Positions 10,714 to 22,008 of a stretch of 64,000 nucleotides of DNA are shown here, one piece after another. Source of the stretch: Saccoglossus kowalevskii (Eukaryota > Hemichordata > Enteropneusta > Harrimaniidae); NCBI RefSeq assembly GCF_000003605.2, contig NW_003140813.1, forward strand, positions 730,856-794,855, in the 5' to 3' direction. Every line of letters starts with the position of its first letter. Positions within the stretch are counted from its first letter, which is position 1. The position numbers and the translations under genes were made by a program. Under the pieces are notes generated by a model. That model saw only the letters and a list, made by a program, of their open reading frames with translations. It was not told the origin of the DNA and did no database searches.

Positions 10714-13160
10714 CAAATGGCGGAGACAGCATCGTTTGTAATTTTGCATAATTTCTGGTTCGACGAAGAGTTATGCATATTAATTAATGAATTAATTATG
10801 CAAATAAGGTAATTAACATGTATTGATATTAACCTAAAAACTATCAGGTCTGTGCAATGTCCTATGATATCTATGTACCAAGTTACCAAGAAAATTGGCT
10901 AATCATTCAAATTACCCAAAACTAATCAAATCTGCATCAAGTTTCAAGTTTCTTGAAAATCCAAAGAGCGGCTCTTCAGGTATCAGTGGAACAGTCATGG
11001 AACAGCTAATAATTAGCTAATTACCATGCAAATTAGGTAATATAGTTGACTTAAATTTTAATATAGTTGCGATATGAACTTGATTAAAACACGTTCCTAC
11101 ATAGGAACTTTGACTTTGAGTTGACTTTACGGTAAATAATATAATTTTGGCTTGTGTCATCATTTATGGCGGTTTATTATGAGTTAAATAAGGGGTACTG
11201 ATAATTATTAAATGTTTTGTGTGTGTTGGGAAGGTGCACACATATTAGTTTCTAGACACTGCATGTTTTTTATATATAAAAGTTGTAGAAGCTAATTTTC
11301 TAGTGGGTACAAGTCACATATATCTATATAGAAGTCAAGTTTCTTGAGTACGTGTCACATATATTTATATAAATGCTAAGTTTCCTATGCACCTGTCGTG
11401 TATTTCTGTCTAGAAGTTTAGTTTCTCAAGTACTTTCTGTGTACAGTACACAGCTAGCCATGTATAGATCTTATTATTCCTCGTTCGAATGAAGTCCGAA
11501 AATGGAGACTTGTAATTCGTTCTCTCCGTCCGTCCAGTTTAGCGGTTTCATTCAAAATGGCCGACTGGCAGACATTTTGTTTTTGGAAAATGTATTTTGG
11601 ACATGCTTTGTTAGTTTTCATTCAAATTTGGTACATACTTTATACATGTTAGGATACATGTCCATGACAATTTGTTTCAAAATCAGATCAAGGATGGCCA
11701 ATTGACAGCCATCTGACTTTTTGGCCTTACTACTATATTTCCAAGATTCATGTACCATTTTCATTTGTATTTGTCTTAAACCGGAGGGGTCATCACACAA
11801 TACGTGGTCGAATTTGATTTAAATAAACAATCTGTTGTATACGCCACTTGGGACTCAAGTTTCAAGGACACACTCGCGACAATCCCTCCACTTTAATATG
11901 ACATGCACAGAGAGAACTTTCAAAAATTTAACTGGGGCTGTGTCATTTTTAATGACTTGTTTTCTTTGGTTCTCAAGCACCTGCCAACTATTGTACTCTG
12001 CTAGCTGTGTATAGACCTAATTTCTTGAGTATACTCTGTGTATAAGCAAGTAAGCTACATTTAGCTGAGTTTTCTTGCATACTGTTGCCAAATACAAAAT
12101 GTCTTTCGGTATCTATTGCATATCTATGATGTATCTATAGTGTACAGGGATCTTCATAAGGGTGTTTGGTTATGATTCAAATCAACTTTGTTTAGAACAT
12201 AATGCGTAACTGAAGATGACATTATCAGTTTGCTAATGAAACAACAACAACAAATCTGCATTGCCTGTAACTTACAGATTGGTTAACAGTTAAATAATTA
12301 AACATGGTCTTATGGTACATGTGTCTGTGTGTGCAGTCTAAGCTGTATCTCAGACATACCTTGACCAATTCTATTCTGTTTTTGTGATTGGATCAAAAAT
12401 GGCCGACTATTTATATGTCTTGTACTTGCTTTGATCAATGTACCTCAAACTTTATACAAAGACTGCACATAGTGGCATACAACTGCATATACATTATTTT
12501 TTACAATGTAAACAACGCAGGTTTTTGACATGCTCAGAATCAGATCTTGTGTATGTGTTCTTTGGTTTTCTTCCTCTAAATGTTATTTTTTCCATTATAT
12601 TATTCTGTGTCAGTCATGTCCTGGATTTGCAGTAGATGTTTCTTACAAAACATAGCCATAATGCATTTACTGGCAGTTAAAACACTGATAGTTATTTTGT
12701 ATACTTTATATATTACTCACTTTATAACAACAGAATTATATAATGTTTGACATTAAATACATAACAAGGACTGTTCATTGAAAATGCCTGTTTTATTTTT
12801 TCCTTTGATTTCAGACAAAAATAAATGTCTATTATCGTAAAATTGGAAAAAGATTCCCATACTATTAAATTACTTTTCATTAACTTACAGAAAATCATCA
12901 CAACTGTAGAATGATAGTAAAAAAAAAACAAGATAGCAATGTGAGACTTTAAATATCATTGGTTGTTGATGAAGAATACACTATTTGATGTATGAAGATA
13001 AAAACTATACAGCAAGAGATGAATTGACAGACCATATGAAAACAGTCATTGACATTAAGACACAGTTGTTCTATTTATAATATATACATATATATGGTAA
13101 ATTCAGGGAGAAATGTGTGTTTTTTCGACTTGAAAGTTTTTTCTGTTTTATTATTTGAAG
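10714..13160. other. Intergenic upstream of the first zinc-finger gene; AT-rich repeat relics
   Basis: Sequence at about 10765-11060 is an inverted, decayed copy of the AT-rich array found at 32228-33710 (TTAATTA/TTTGCAT blocks, 'cataggac' and 'ctgatagtttttaggg' segments). At about 11285-11460 there are degenerate repeats of roughly 70 bp containing GTCACATATAT-TATATA. At about 11515-11790 and 12390-12440 there are AAAATGGCCGAC-type blocks shared with 56546-57527. An acceptor-like pyrimidine tract ends in AG immediately before the ATG at 13161, so a 5' UTR intron is possible. No coding exon is supported. Confidence 0.5.
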
Positions 13161-15326
13161 ATGTACTCTGCACAAGAACATTCTGAACAATCCACAATGA
13201 AGGATGATGATCAAGTTGCAGCAGAAACAAGTGTCTCACCAAATGATAAACATCAAATGCAATCCAAGAATAATTCCAACACTTGCAGCTATTGTGGGAA
13301 GAATATGGTCTGTAAAAGTGCATTGGTCATTCACATTCGAAAACATACTGGTGAAAAACCATATCAATGTGAGCAGTGTGCAAAACAATTCACCCAGGCA
13401 CAGTCTTTGAAAGATCACGTAAGGACACACACTGGTGAAAAATGCCAATGTAACTTGTGTGAGAAAACATTTTCTTGGATTGGTCACTTCAATGAACTTA
13501 AGAAATTTCATAAGACAGGAGGTCATGAATGCAATATTTGTCACAAAAAATTCACTAGTCGAGGAAATGCAGCTGTGCATACGAGTACACACACTGGTAA
13601 AAAGCCTTTTCAATGTGAATATTGTATAAAATCTTTTAGTTGTAAAGGTAATAAGGACATCCACATGCAAATTCATGAAGGTCAAAAACCATACCTCTGC
13701 GAGATGTGTGGAAGAAGATTCACACAGAAGTCCAGTCTTAACCATCATATGAATACTCATAAACCACCCAATGAAAAAATAAAATTCAAATGTGAACAAT
13801 GCGGGAAGGAACTTGGAAGCAAGTGTGCTTTAGCGTACCACACAAAATGTCATTCTGGTATAAAACCATATCATTGCAAACACTGCAAAATGAGTTTCAT
13901 TCAAAATGCTCAACTGAAAATTCACATGAGAAAACATACAGGTGAGAAACCATATCAATGTACAATCTGCCAAATGAGATGGGCTGAACAACATAGTATG
14001 AACGTACATATTAAAACTGTACATACAGGTGAACGACCATATGAATGTACTCGGTGTGGAAGACAATTTGTTCAGAAGAGGGGTTTAAAGCGCCATATTG
14101 CCACACATATTCCTGTTGGCACACAATATCAATGTAAGTTATGTGGGCTTAAATGCAGGAACAAAACTGACTTGGAATCACATGTTGGAAGACACAATGG
14201 TGAAAAACCATTTCATTGTCCATCGTGTAATGAGCATTTCGTTTATAAAAATCAACGAGATCGTCATATACAGAAATCACATAGTCGTGAGTATCCCCAT
14301 CATTGTAAATGTTGTGGAAAGAGATATCAAAATAAAACAAGTCTAAAATTACATGTAAAAAAACATCCAAGGGAATCCCCATACGAATGTCTTGTCTGTG
14401 GAAAGAAGTATATTTATGAAAGTAATATGGAATTCCACATGAAGAAACATTCATCTGAAAACAAATTTACTTGCAAGAACTGTAATGCAAAGTTTGACAG
14501 AAAGTTTGATTTCGAAACTCACTTGAAAGAAAATCACAGATCACAAAAGCAGATTGACAAACTTAAATCAAAACCAGTATATTACCTTAGAAGTCAGATG
14601 ACAAGGAAAATGTACCCTGTAAAACTAATGAACACTAAACATTTGCAAATAGATGCAGAATCAAGTACAAGGTCATCTAGAAAGCTCAAAAGAGATCGAT
14701 TGTCTGAATATATGGGACATAAAGGTGCAATGAACGCAGGCAGTAAAATTGATGTGATGCTTACAAATGCAAGTAAATGTCAGCGAAAAGCAACATCTAC
14801 AAATCCTACAGGAACTGCTAAAACTCAGTCAACCTACAACTTGAGAAAATCGACTATAATACTGAAAGAAGCAGCACCTCAAATATCAGCTGATAATTTT
14901 AAAAGGAAAACGATTGTCCAAACATGTGTAGAGACATTACATAATCAGGAGAAAACAAGTTTAGAGGAGAGCAGTAAATTAACTGCAACACTAAACTATG
15001 GCAAGCAAGCAGTAGAAGAATTGAAGACAGATGCGTCATCTGGTAAATACGAGTCAGAGGAGCATTACAATGAAGACACTAAGGCCATGTCATGTGATAT
15101 TATTTTTGCAAAGAAAAATGGCAACTTTCACAATATTCTAGATAATGTTCCCATCAAACTATTTAATTCTATCCATGTAAGAGATAATTTGGGGAATGGT
15201 GATGATGTAACAAAATCACTCTCAAATACTAATGATAGCTATCCCGTTTATATGTTAGAGAAAATTGAAGAAATATTTTCAACAAAATGGGGAGTTGAAA
15301 TGTTTCAAGTGGTTTTCAAACCGTAA
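13161..15326 (+). CDS. C2H2 zinc-finger protein, 15 fingers, 721 aa
   Basis: Single-exon coding region. The open frame extends two codons upstream to a TTG, so the first ATG at 13161 is taken as start. After a short acidic N-terminus, about 15 C2H2 units run from about residue 42 to 461, several joined by TGEKP-type linkers (HTGEKPYQC). The third unit has Leu where the first zinc-binding His should be (HFNELKKFH). The C-terminal 260 residues lack fingers and contain two similar basic motifs, VYYLRSQ and TYNLRKS. No BTB, KRAB or SCAN domain is present. Such proteins usually bind DNA in the nucleus; the target is unknown. AATAAA at 15551-15556 is a good poly(A) signal. Orthologue not identified. 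Confidence 0.9.
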   Translation: MYSAQEHSEQSTMKDDDQVAAETSVSPNDKHQMQSKNNSNTCSYCGKNMVCKSALVIHIRKHTGEKPYQCEQCAKQFTQAQSLKDHVRTHTGEKCQCNLCEKTFSWIGHFNELKKFHKTGGHECNICHKKFTSRGNAAVHTSTHTGKKPFQCEYCIKSFSCKGNKDIHMQIHEGQKPYLCEMCGRRFTQKSSLNHHMNTHKPPNEKIKFKCEQCGKELGSKCALAYHTKCHSGIKPYHCKHCKMSFIQNAQLKIHMRKHTGEKPYQCTICQMRWAEQHSMNVHIKTVHTGERPYECTRCGRQFVQKRGLKRHIATHIPVGTQYQCKLCGLKCRNKTDLESHVGRHNGEKPFHCPSCNEHFVYKNQRDRHIQKSHSREYPHHCKCCGKRYQNKTSLKLHVKKHPRESPYECLVCGKKYIYESNMEFHMKKHSSENKFTCKNCNAKFDRKFDFETHLKENHRSQKQIDKLKSKPVYYLRSQMTRKMYPVKLMNTKHLQIDAESSTRSSRKLKRDRLSEYMGHKGAMNAGSKIDVMLTNASKCQRKATSTNPTGTAKTQSTYNLRKSTIILKEAAPQISADNFKRKTIVQTCVETLHNQEKTSLEESSKLTATLNYGKQAVEELKTDASSGKYESEEHYNEDTKAMSCDIIFAKKNGNFHNILDNVPIKLFNSIHVRDNLGNGDDVTKSLSNTNDSYPVYMLEKIEEIFSTKWGVEMFQVVFKP

Positions 15327-15550
15327 CATTTGTTAACTCATGTTATTTTCATCATATTCTTTGTAAGAAACACAGAATCATATACTGGCGCATGTGAGTT
15401 TTTGCATTAAATTGTTTGCAAATGCATGCTTGTAATCAACAAATGTTTTGTGCAATTTGATCTTTCGTTCCACATCACATATTTACTAGAATTTTGAATT
15501 ATATTCATTTTTTGTGTTGTGTTATGTATCACGCTGTGTTTGGATATTTG

Positions 15551-15556
15551 AATAAA
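15551..15556 (+). terminator. Poly(A) signal AATAAA of the 15-finger gene
   Basis: Canonical hexamer 225 bp after the stop codon at 15324-15326, in an AT-rich context (TTGAATAAAAAGTATT). It implies a 3' UTR of about 250 nt. Confidence 0.7.
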
Positions 15557-16043
15557 AAGTATTATAAAAAAAGTATGTTTCTTCTTCAACTGTATTTGCC
15601 ATATTAGAAATGCATCGCATATAATCCAGGGTTAATGAGACTGGACAAATAAGAAGAAAGGTAAATAATTTGCAGCCAATTAAACAAGGTTACTTGCAAT
15701 GAATCTCCAAAATCCTGTATTCACTATGAATTTTCTGTCACTTGTACAGATGACACTATGCATGTTGAGACTATGTGAACCTGTCTTCTTTTAACACATT
15801 CTGGATGGTTATTCCTCAGTTTATCAGTGTCAAACTGAATGATTTCTTCTAGGTGCTTGATCAATTCAAAGCTGTTTGGCACTACATGTACCTTTATTTT
15901 GGCACTATTTTTGTTCCCAAAGTTCTGCAGGGCTGTGATGTAGATGACTGGCTGTTAGAATCAGTAACACACAAAGTTTTCGTCGGTCATCTGCTTTGGA
16001 TTTCCCATGTTCGATTGTCTCAGTACGAATAGACATTTCAAAA

Positions 16044-16046
<3 letters not shown>

Positions 16047-16104
<58 letters not shown>
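16047..16104. repeat. (TA)n microsatellite
   Basis: About 29 uninterrupted TA dinucleotides. Confidence 0.98.
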
Positions 16105-16106
<2 letters not shown>

Positions 16107-16331
16107 TGAGTAGCTCAGTTCATGCTGAGAAAATTTTATCATCAGTCCTCATCATGGTGGAAGTTTTCATGTGTTGCATGACACACACTTTCACCCTGTT
16201 GAGACAACCTTGGTGTTTGTGCATTCTTTTTTTTTCCTAATAATAGTTGCAGCACACAGAAAAATGTTCCTGTCAGTCAACACAACATGGACTATGTGAC
16301 TGAGGCAAGAATGGATCTTACTTTTATTGCG

Positions 16332-16897
16332 NNNNNNNNNNNNNNNNNNNNNNNNNNNNNNNNNNNNNNNNNNNNNNNNNNNNNNNNNNNNNNNNNNNNN
16401 NNNNNNNNNNNNNNNNNNNNNNNNNNNNNNNNNNNNNNNNNNNNNNNNNNNNNNNNNNNNNNNNNNNNNNNNNNNNNNNNNNNNNNNNNNNNNNNNNNNN
16501 NNNNNNNNNNNNNNNNNNNNNNNNNNNNNNNNNNNNNNNNNNNNNNNNNNNNNNNNNNNNNNNNNNNNNNNNNNNNNNNNNNNNNNNNNNNNNNNNNNNN
16601 NNNNNNNNNNNNNNNNNNNNNNNNNNNNNNNNNNNNNNNNNNNNNNNNNNNNNNNNNNNNNNNNNNNNNNNNNNNNNNNNNNNNNNNNNNNNNNNNNNNN
16701 NNNNNNNNNNNNNNNNNNNNNNNNNNNNNNNNNNNNNNNNNNNNNNNNNNNNNNNNNNNNNNNNNNNNNNNNNNNNNNNNNNNNNNNNNNNNNNNNNNNN
16801 NNNNNNNNNNNNNNNNNNNNNNNNNNNNNNNNNNNNNNNNNNNNNNNNNNNNNNNNNNNNNNNNNNNNNNNNNNNNNNNNNNNNNNNNNNNNNNNNN
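16332..16897. other. Assembly gap (566 N)
   Basis: Run of N. Open frames drawn across it are meaningless. Confidence 1.
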
Positions 16898-18579
16898 TCA
16901 CTTTCAACCCTAATTAATTAGATGAATATCGTTCACATCCAGGTAAGTAATTTTAGAGAACGAACAGTGATGGTCATGAGAAACGGCTGTGAAATCCATT
17001 TGTTTATTCCAATATCTACTAATATGAGTGTTATAAATAGTATGAGCTTATATATAAAAGTAAATTGCAGCCAATCAAAAATTTGTTACCTCGTCTAATC
17101 ATTGTAGATAATATTCATGAGAAAACATCTGTCTACATTGTTTTGGAAAATCGGCAGAAATTCATACAACTGAGATTCGTAATATAAAAACTTCTTTTAA
17201 CATCCATGTAGTCGACCACAAGGACATTTCTGTGTCAAAATTGTGTCATTAAATCATTGCATACTTCTTTCATACGATAATTTCTTTTATATTAAAGTGT
17301 TATTACGCATCATATGTATGTGGTTGGTATTTCTGCAAAATCAGAAAAAAATGGACGTCAAATACTTTTAGGATTCAACGAACTAATTGTAACTATACAA
17401 TTGCATCTTTTATGTGTCCACTCCCTTCTGATATACAATTGGTGGTTCTACATGTCTATTTTTCCTGGCAGCCTTAAAAATGTTAAACGTACTATAAATA
17501 TTATATCTGGAACAGAAACCAATGTTTGTTAAAAGACGGCGGTCGTCTCGCCACATCGCGATATAAAGGGATACAATCATATTTTGACAATACCAACCAA
17601 GCCCAACTAACAGAATAAGATAATTATTATTATTTAACTTATTTCCAGATAAGAGTAAATATAAAAATACAATTTCCCACACCGGGGACACATAGTAAAC
17701 AAAGACAACAAAACAATTAATTGTAAAAATACATCGTATTTCTATAAAACACGTGATATTTAAAAAAAAAACAAATACGTATCCGAGTTGAAAACTACAG
17801 TAATTTTACAACCACGTTCTTGCTTTTATACAATCGTACATGGAATGTGTACATCATGTTGCACCTGAGAATCAACATTTGGAATGTTATATACACACAT
17901 ACCTCTAGCACTACAGTCCCTTCCATTTTTTTTTATATGCAACGCTTATATTATTTATGCATTTTAAAATGAAATTCTACTGTAAATGGGAACAGCACAT
18001 GTTGCAAAACGTATGAAACAAAGAAACTTCGACAGTGCAATTTGAAAACTTACGAAAACGTACATTGGCATTTGGATAGAAAGATCGCGTATAACGCGTA
18101 ATATCAATATTATCAAAGAGATTATGTATTAATATGTATCCTGATTGACCTATTATGGTTGAGCTCCCGTGCAAATAGATTACATCTGGGTACTAGTACT
18201 TTGACGATGTTCAGTTTCTGGACGTGAGTGACGTTCAATAAAGCGATTGTACGTACACGTTTTATTACAAAATAATCATAAAAGGCGACAATGAATTCAT
18301 CTAGATTGTTTTAATTGAATGATGTTTGTATCGATTTTAGCTAGCTTAGCGAGTATCACATTGAGTCGTACGACTGGAAATGATGATTTATATTTTTATT
18401 GACACAACATAACACTGACTTTGGAATGTACTGGACATAAGTAAGATCACTAAAACTACAAGACAACAAAAAGTGATTAACAGTAAACGATAAAAGTGCT
18501 TACAAGTTACAAAATTACATTTACAAATTACTAAATTAACTGTCCATTAACATACATAAATACATTACAATACATCTAT

Positions 18580-20345
18580 CATTATACCATTGGGTGTTGC
18601 GGTCTTATTTTTGTGTGTGCAGTGTTTGAAAAGATTGTGGATATGCTAAGCGGTGTTGCTGTGTCATAATCATTTTTTTTTTATTTGGCCGATGCAATAT
18701 TCATTACAATGTTTTTATTTCCCATTATCATTATAAATTTGTTTTCTTCTGTCAAAATTGTGAAATCATTTATTTGCTTTCCGGCTCCCTCATATCATTT
18801 ATATCTTTGATCGTCGTACAAAGGGCAAATTGTTATAAAATAGTATTCGTCTTCTATTCCATTCATTGAGCAACGATTACAACAGATTCTTTTTTCTATT
18901 CGTAATTTCGTTTTTTTATGCCTCCCCGGGGCCGTGGTTACTTAAACGAAACCAAGAGATTGACTCTCATAGATCAGTATTTGTTAGCATTGTTAAATAA
19001 TTATCCATTGCAAACATTTTCTTGAATTGGAAGCAAATTTTCAAAATTCATTTTCGGGTTAAACAATTTGCGTTCAATATATCATAATTCATTAGATCAT
19101 TATTTTTCAGTCACTTCTTATAAGTCTATTGTTCAAGTTGTAATATAAATCAAATAAACGAGTGGCAGGCATTAATTTCAAAAGTGTAAATGTTTGTTTT
19201 GTTGTAATGAATACAAAAGCAAAATATTGGTGTTTTGAAAACTGCATAGTTTTCAACATTTGGAATTTGACATTTTGCCATATGAATGCATTGTACAATA
19301 AAGTACAATAGGTGATTTTCCGTTCAACTGCGAGATCTCGCGAGATGCATGGAAGACGCGCGTCGAACGTCTGCCGCAAAAATCGAACGATTTGATTTTC
19401 AACTCGAATTTCTTTATTTCGTAGCTCACATCGTCAGGCCGATCTTCGACAGAGGAATATTGCTTTCGAATACCCTCACTTAATCGAAATTGTCTATCAT
19501 CATGGAAATGCCCCCAAAATATTTTCGCGTTTATCGAATCCCACGCGATGTTTGACGCCACTACGACGCTATGACCTTTGTTTGTCCTGTTTTTACGTTC
19601 GATTTCACGCATAACGCGTGATTCTCGCAGTGTACGGAAAATGGTCTATTGCGTTTCAATATTCTTGTCTCGATGTAAATTTATTACGCAATACTTTTTA
19701 CTGTATAGGTGACTATTTAATAACGCTGCTTTCTTCACAAGTTCGTTTGGTGTGTTCATTATTCGGTTATAATAGTATTTAATCATTGTTTTTTTGATAA
19801 AAACATCTATTGAAAATCGAGTCAATTCTCCATATGTTCCCGTTATGGAAGTGTTTTCCTCACGCCTGGGACGAATCGTAAAAAGTGTAGATGAACATTT
19901 TCAGATTTGTAAGCTCTCGTCTCCCCAAATATCACTATCCTATATTAGTATTCATCTAATTAGGGTGTTAAACAGAGACAACTTTGTTTTTAAATGTAGA
20001 TTACATTGATCGCCAACTTTTTCTTACACTGAGAACATAGCGTTTTGCTCTTTTCTTTTTAAAGAATGTTCAATTTACCATTGATGCTTAAAGTAATTCC
20101 CAAATAATTAAAGTGGCTGGCTATACAAATGTTTTTAATTCTTTACCCTCATAGAGTGAGTGAGTCCACGTTGTCAGCGCTGGAAACTGACTGGTGTTTC
20201 TTCAAAAACGATAATGTAATAGATTAGTAACCAGTTCATTATTTTATCTGTGTTTACTGAGAGATTGTTCAAACTGTTTTGGAGGTCAGATTTTATTTCA
20301 GAGAAAATAAGAAGGTCATCTGCTTCCATGAGACAACTTATCTGA
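18580..20345 (-). pseudogene. Decayed non-LTR retrotransposon (LINE) reverse-transcriptase 3' half
   Basis: Reading the minus strand across frameshifts and stops gives recognisable LINE ORF2 segments in the correct order. These are EADDLLIFSEIKSDLQ near 20316 (the YADD catalytic region, with the aromatic residue replaced), FNYLGITLSINGKLN near 20100, and VHLHFLRFVPGVRKTLP near 19880. They are followed by RFSIDVFIKKTMIKYYYNRI near 19790-19815 and a C-terminal cysteine cluster CCNRCSMNGIEDEYYFITIC near 18820-18895. The copy is dead, with several stops and frameshifts, and is interrupted by the MITE at 19307-19650. The clade (CR1/L2-like or similar) cannot be fixed without an alignment. Confidence 0.8.
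19307..19650 (+). mobile_element. MITE family D (AATAGGTGATTTTCCG ends), copy 1, inserted in the LINE relic
   Basis: 344 bp. The left end AATAGGTGATTTTCCGTT and the right end (minus strand AATAGACCATTTTCCGT) are imperfect TIRs, followed by CGAGATCTCGCGAG and a GCGTTATGCGTG block. It interrupts the LINE reading frame: LINE C-terminal motifs continue on both sides. It is rich in CpG (GACGCGCGTCGAACG), unlike its AT-rich surroundings. Other copies are at 26193-26565, about 45825-46099 and 59485-59814 (inverted). Confidence 0.8.
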
Positions 20346-20404
20346 TTAACGACCCCTGGTTGGTCAATTCAACGGCCTGCTGAATCCCATATTGACAACG
20401 ACTT

Positions 20405-20545
20405 AAGTTCATATGACGCGGTTCACGCGCAGATTTAGGGGGAGGCGCGCGCGAAAAAAAAGACAAACCTGCCCACCGGAGGTGCGCGGACGTTCGGCCA
20501 CGTCAATAGGAGCGCGCCCCTTACCGAATTTCTGGATCCGCCAGT
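20405..20545. repeat. GC-rich island, likely fragment of a dispersed element
   Basis: An abrupt CpG-rich segment (GGAGGCGCGCGCG, TGCGCGGACGTTCGG, GGATCCGCCAGTGG) in AT-rich DNA. It ends in a GGATCCGCC motif often seen at transposon ends. No ORF or second copy was found in the window, so it is described but not classified. Confidence 0.3.
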
Positions 20546-20611
20546 GGTTTTAGTTTTCGATAAGTGACTTGCCATGATTTCCAATCTAAATAAACGTAGT
20601 GTTAACAGACC

Positions 20612-20758
20612 TTAAAGCGCATGTGGCAGGTGGCCATAGCGTGTCGATGTTTACAAACAAACGTCTACCCATGAGTCTTTGCGTTTTTAGCGTGCGTTGT
20701 GATCGTCGCTTGGGACTCAATTTCCGCGCGTGCGCAGATGACACACCTCCCGCTTTAA
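20612..20758. mobile_element. TTAA-flanked MITE with NRF1-like ends, copy 2 (inverted relative to copy 1)
   Basis: TTAA at 20612-20615 and 20755-20758. The minus strand aligns along its whole length with 3493-3649, sharing GTCCCAAGCGACGAT, CACGCTAAAAACGCAAAG and GTAAACA-GACACG blocks. The TIRs are more diverged than in copy 1. It lies next to the LINE relic in a gene-poor interval. Confidence 0.75.
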
Positions 20759-20759
20759 T

Positions 20760-22008
20760 GTTCCAGTTACGGTACAAGTTGAAAATGCAATATGGACGAG
20801 AACATGTTATTTTTAAATTGTTGTTTGATACGGTAATACAATGGACTATGATTTATCACGACTTGAAAACGCTATTCTTGTAGCACATATCTAAGTATTC
20901 ATGCGATTAAAAAATCAGTACACATAATAGGCATGTGCACGGGTTGTTTTGATAACAATCACTGCACATGCGTATTGATTGTCCAGTTTTACTTCATGAT
21001 AAATCATAACAGTTTTACTTCATGATAAATCATATTCTGATCTGGTCTACAATATATATTTAACACAAAATATCAAAAATAAATGTTTTCGTCCATATTG
21101 TATTTTTACAGCAAGTCTCAGAAGTAGTGGGGCAGAAAATTGGCAAACTCGCTAGCGAATTGGCTAACTGCTTGGGTTTTGACTAAACAGTTGGCTTTCG
21201 AATGTCGTAATATTACGCTTCTCCCAGGGTTCTCCATATACTCAGTAGTGCGCAGTCTCTACAACGCATGCTCAATTCGAATTCGGAAATCGTTTTTTTG
21301 ATTGCATTTATTACTCCCTCGTGACAGTCGGTCATCTTAATTATGCATTTGATTTGTTTTAGCTCAATAATTTCAAGGTATATCAGCAGATATAACTTTT
21401 ATTTCTAGGTCAAAAATTTTTCCCACTCGTAAATTGTATTTCCTGTGTAATAGGAGAGGTGTATTTTCATCAAATATGACGTTGGGGGCGCGCGTTTGGA
21501 ACAATGGCGGCGATGCACCGAGTGAAGATCTAACCCGGTGTCGATATGAACGGCAATTTGTAGATGGAATGGTTGTAATATCAGACCATTTTGTCGTAGT
21601 ACTGTAATATAAGGTCGTGGGTGAGTAATGAACACAATAACATATGTAAGATATTTATGAAAAATGCACAAAATAAGTAAGCGGACATAATTTTCATGAC
21701 TACATATCGTATGCATTCTCGCTCCGCAAAACTGGTTCACCTTAGCATTATATCTGTGTGGGCTGCAATTGGTGCGTTGCTTTGCGTTACGGTGCGGTTC
21801 TAACGGTAATTACGTTCAAAGATTCCATGCCATGCAACCTAGCAAACCAGAGCTGTATAACTGGATGTTGCTGAAGGTCACTTAGGTCCCCTCACCCCCA
21901 ACCTGAACCCTAACACTCCAGCCACCCACCGATGGGTATATACAATTAAAATGGAGGAGGGGTACTGGAGGGGCAGTGTTATTAGGGTGAGGGGTCTCAA
22001 GGAACTCT
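20760..22008. other. Intergenic, no gene recognised
   Basis: No exon supported. At 20965-21032 a 23-bp segment (AGTTTTACTTCATGATAAAT) is tandemly duplicated. At about 21875-22000 a G/C-rich inverted pair (GGTCCCCTCACCCC and GGGTGAGGGGTCT) could form a hairpin. Confidence 0.5.

Larger units (their letters stand above)
15577..18579. other. Intergenic, no gene recognised; contains (TA)n and an assembly gap
   Basis: No exon supported. It holds the TA microsatellite at 16047-16104 and the N-run at 16332-16897. The remaining sequence is AT-rich with no tandem or inverted structure that I could identify. Confidence 0.55.

Noticed and set aside
13236-14454. Several minus-strand frames opposite the 15-finger gene
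   Set aside because: Shadows of the zinc-finger repeats; the plus-strand frame has intact C2H2 motifs throughout.
16191-16917. Open frames spanning N-runs (also at 30823-31503 and 42276-43031)
   Set aside because: Artefacts of translating N; no information.
19253-19612. 119-codon minus-strand frame with MREIERKNRTNKGHS start (similar frame at 59518-59820)
   Set aside because: The similarity between the two comes from family D MITE copies, not from a protein-coding gene.
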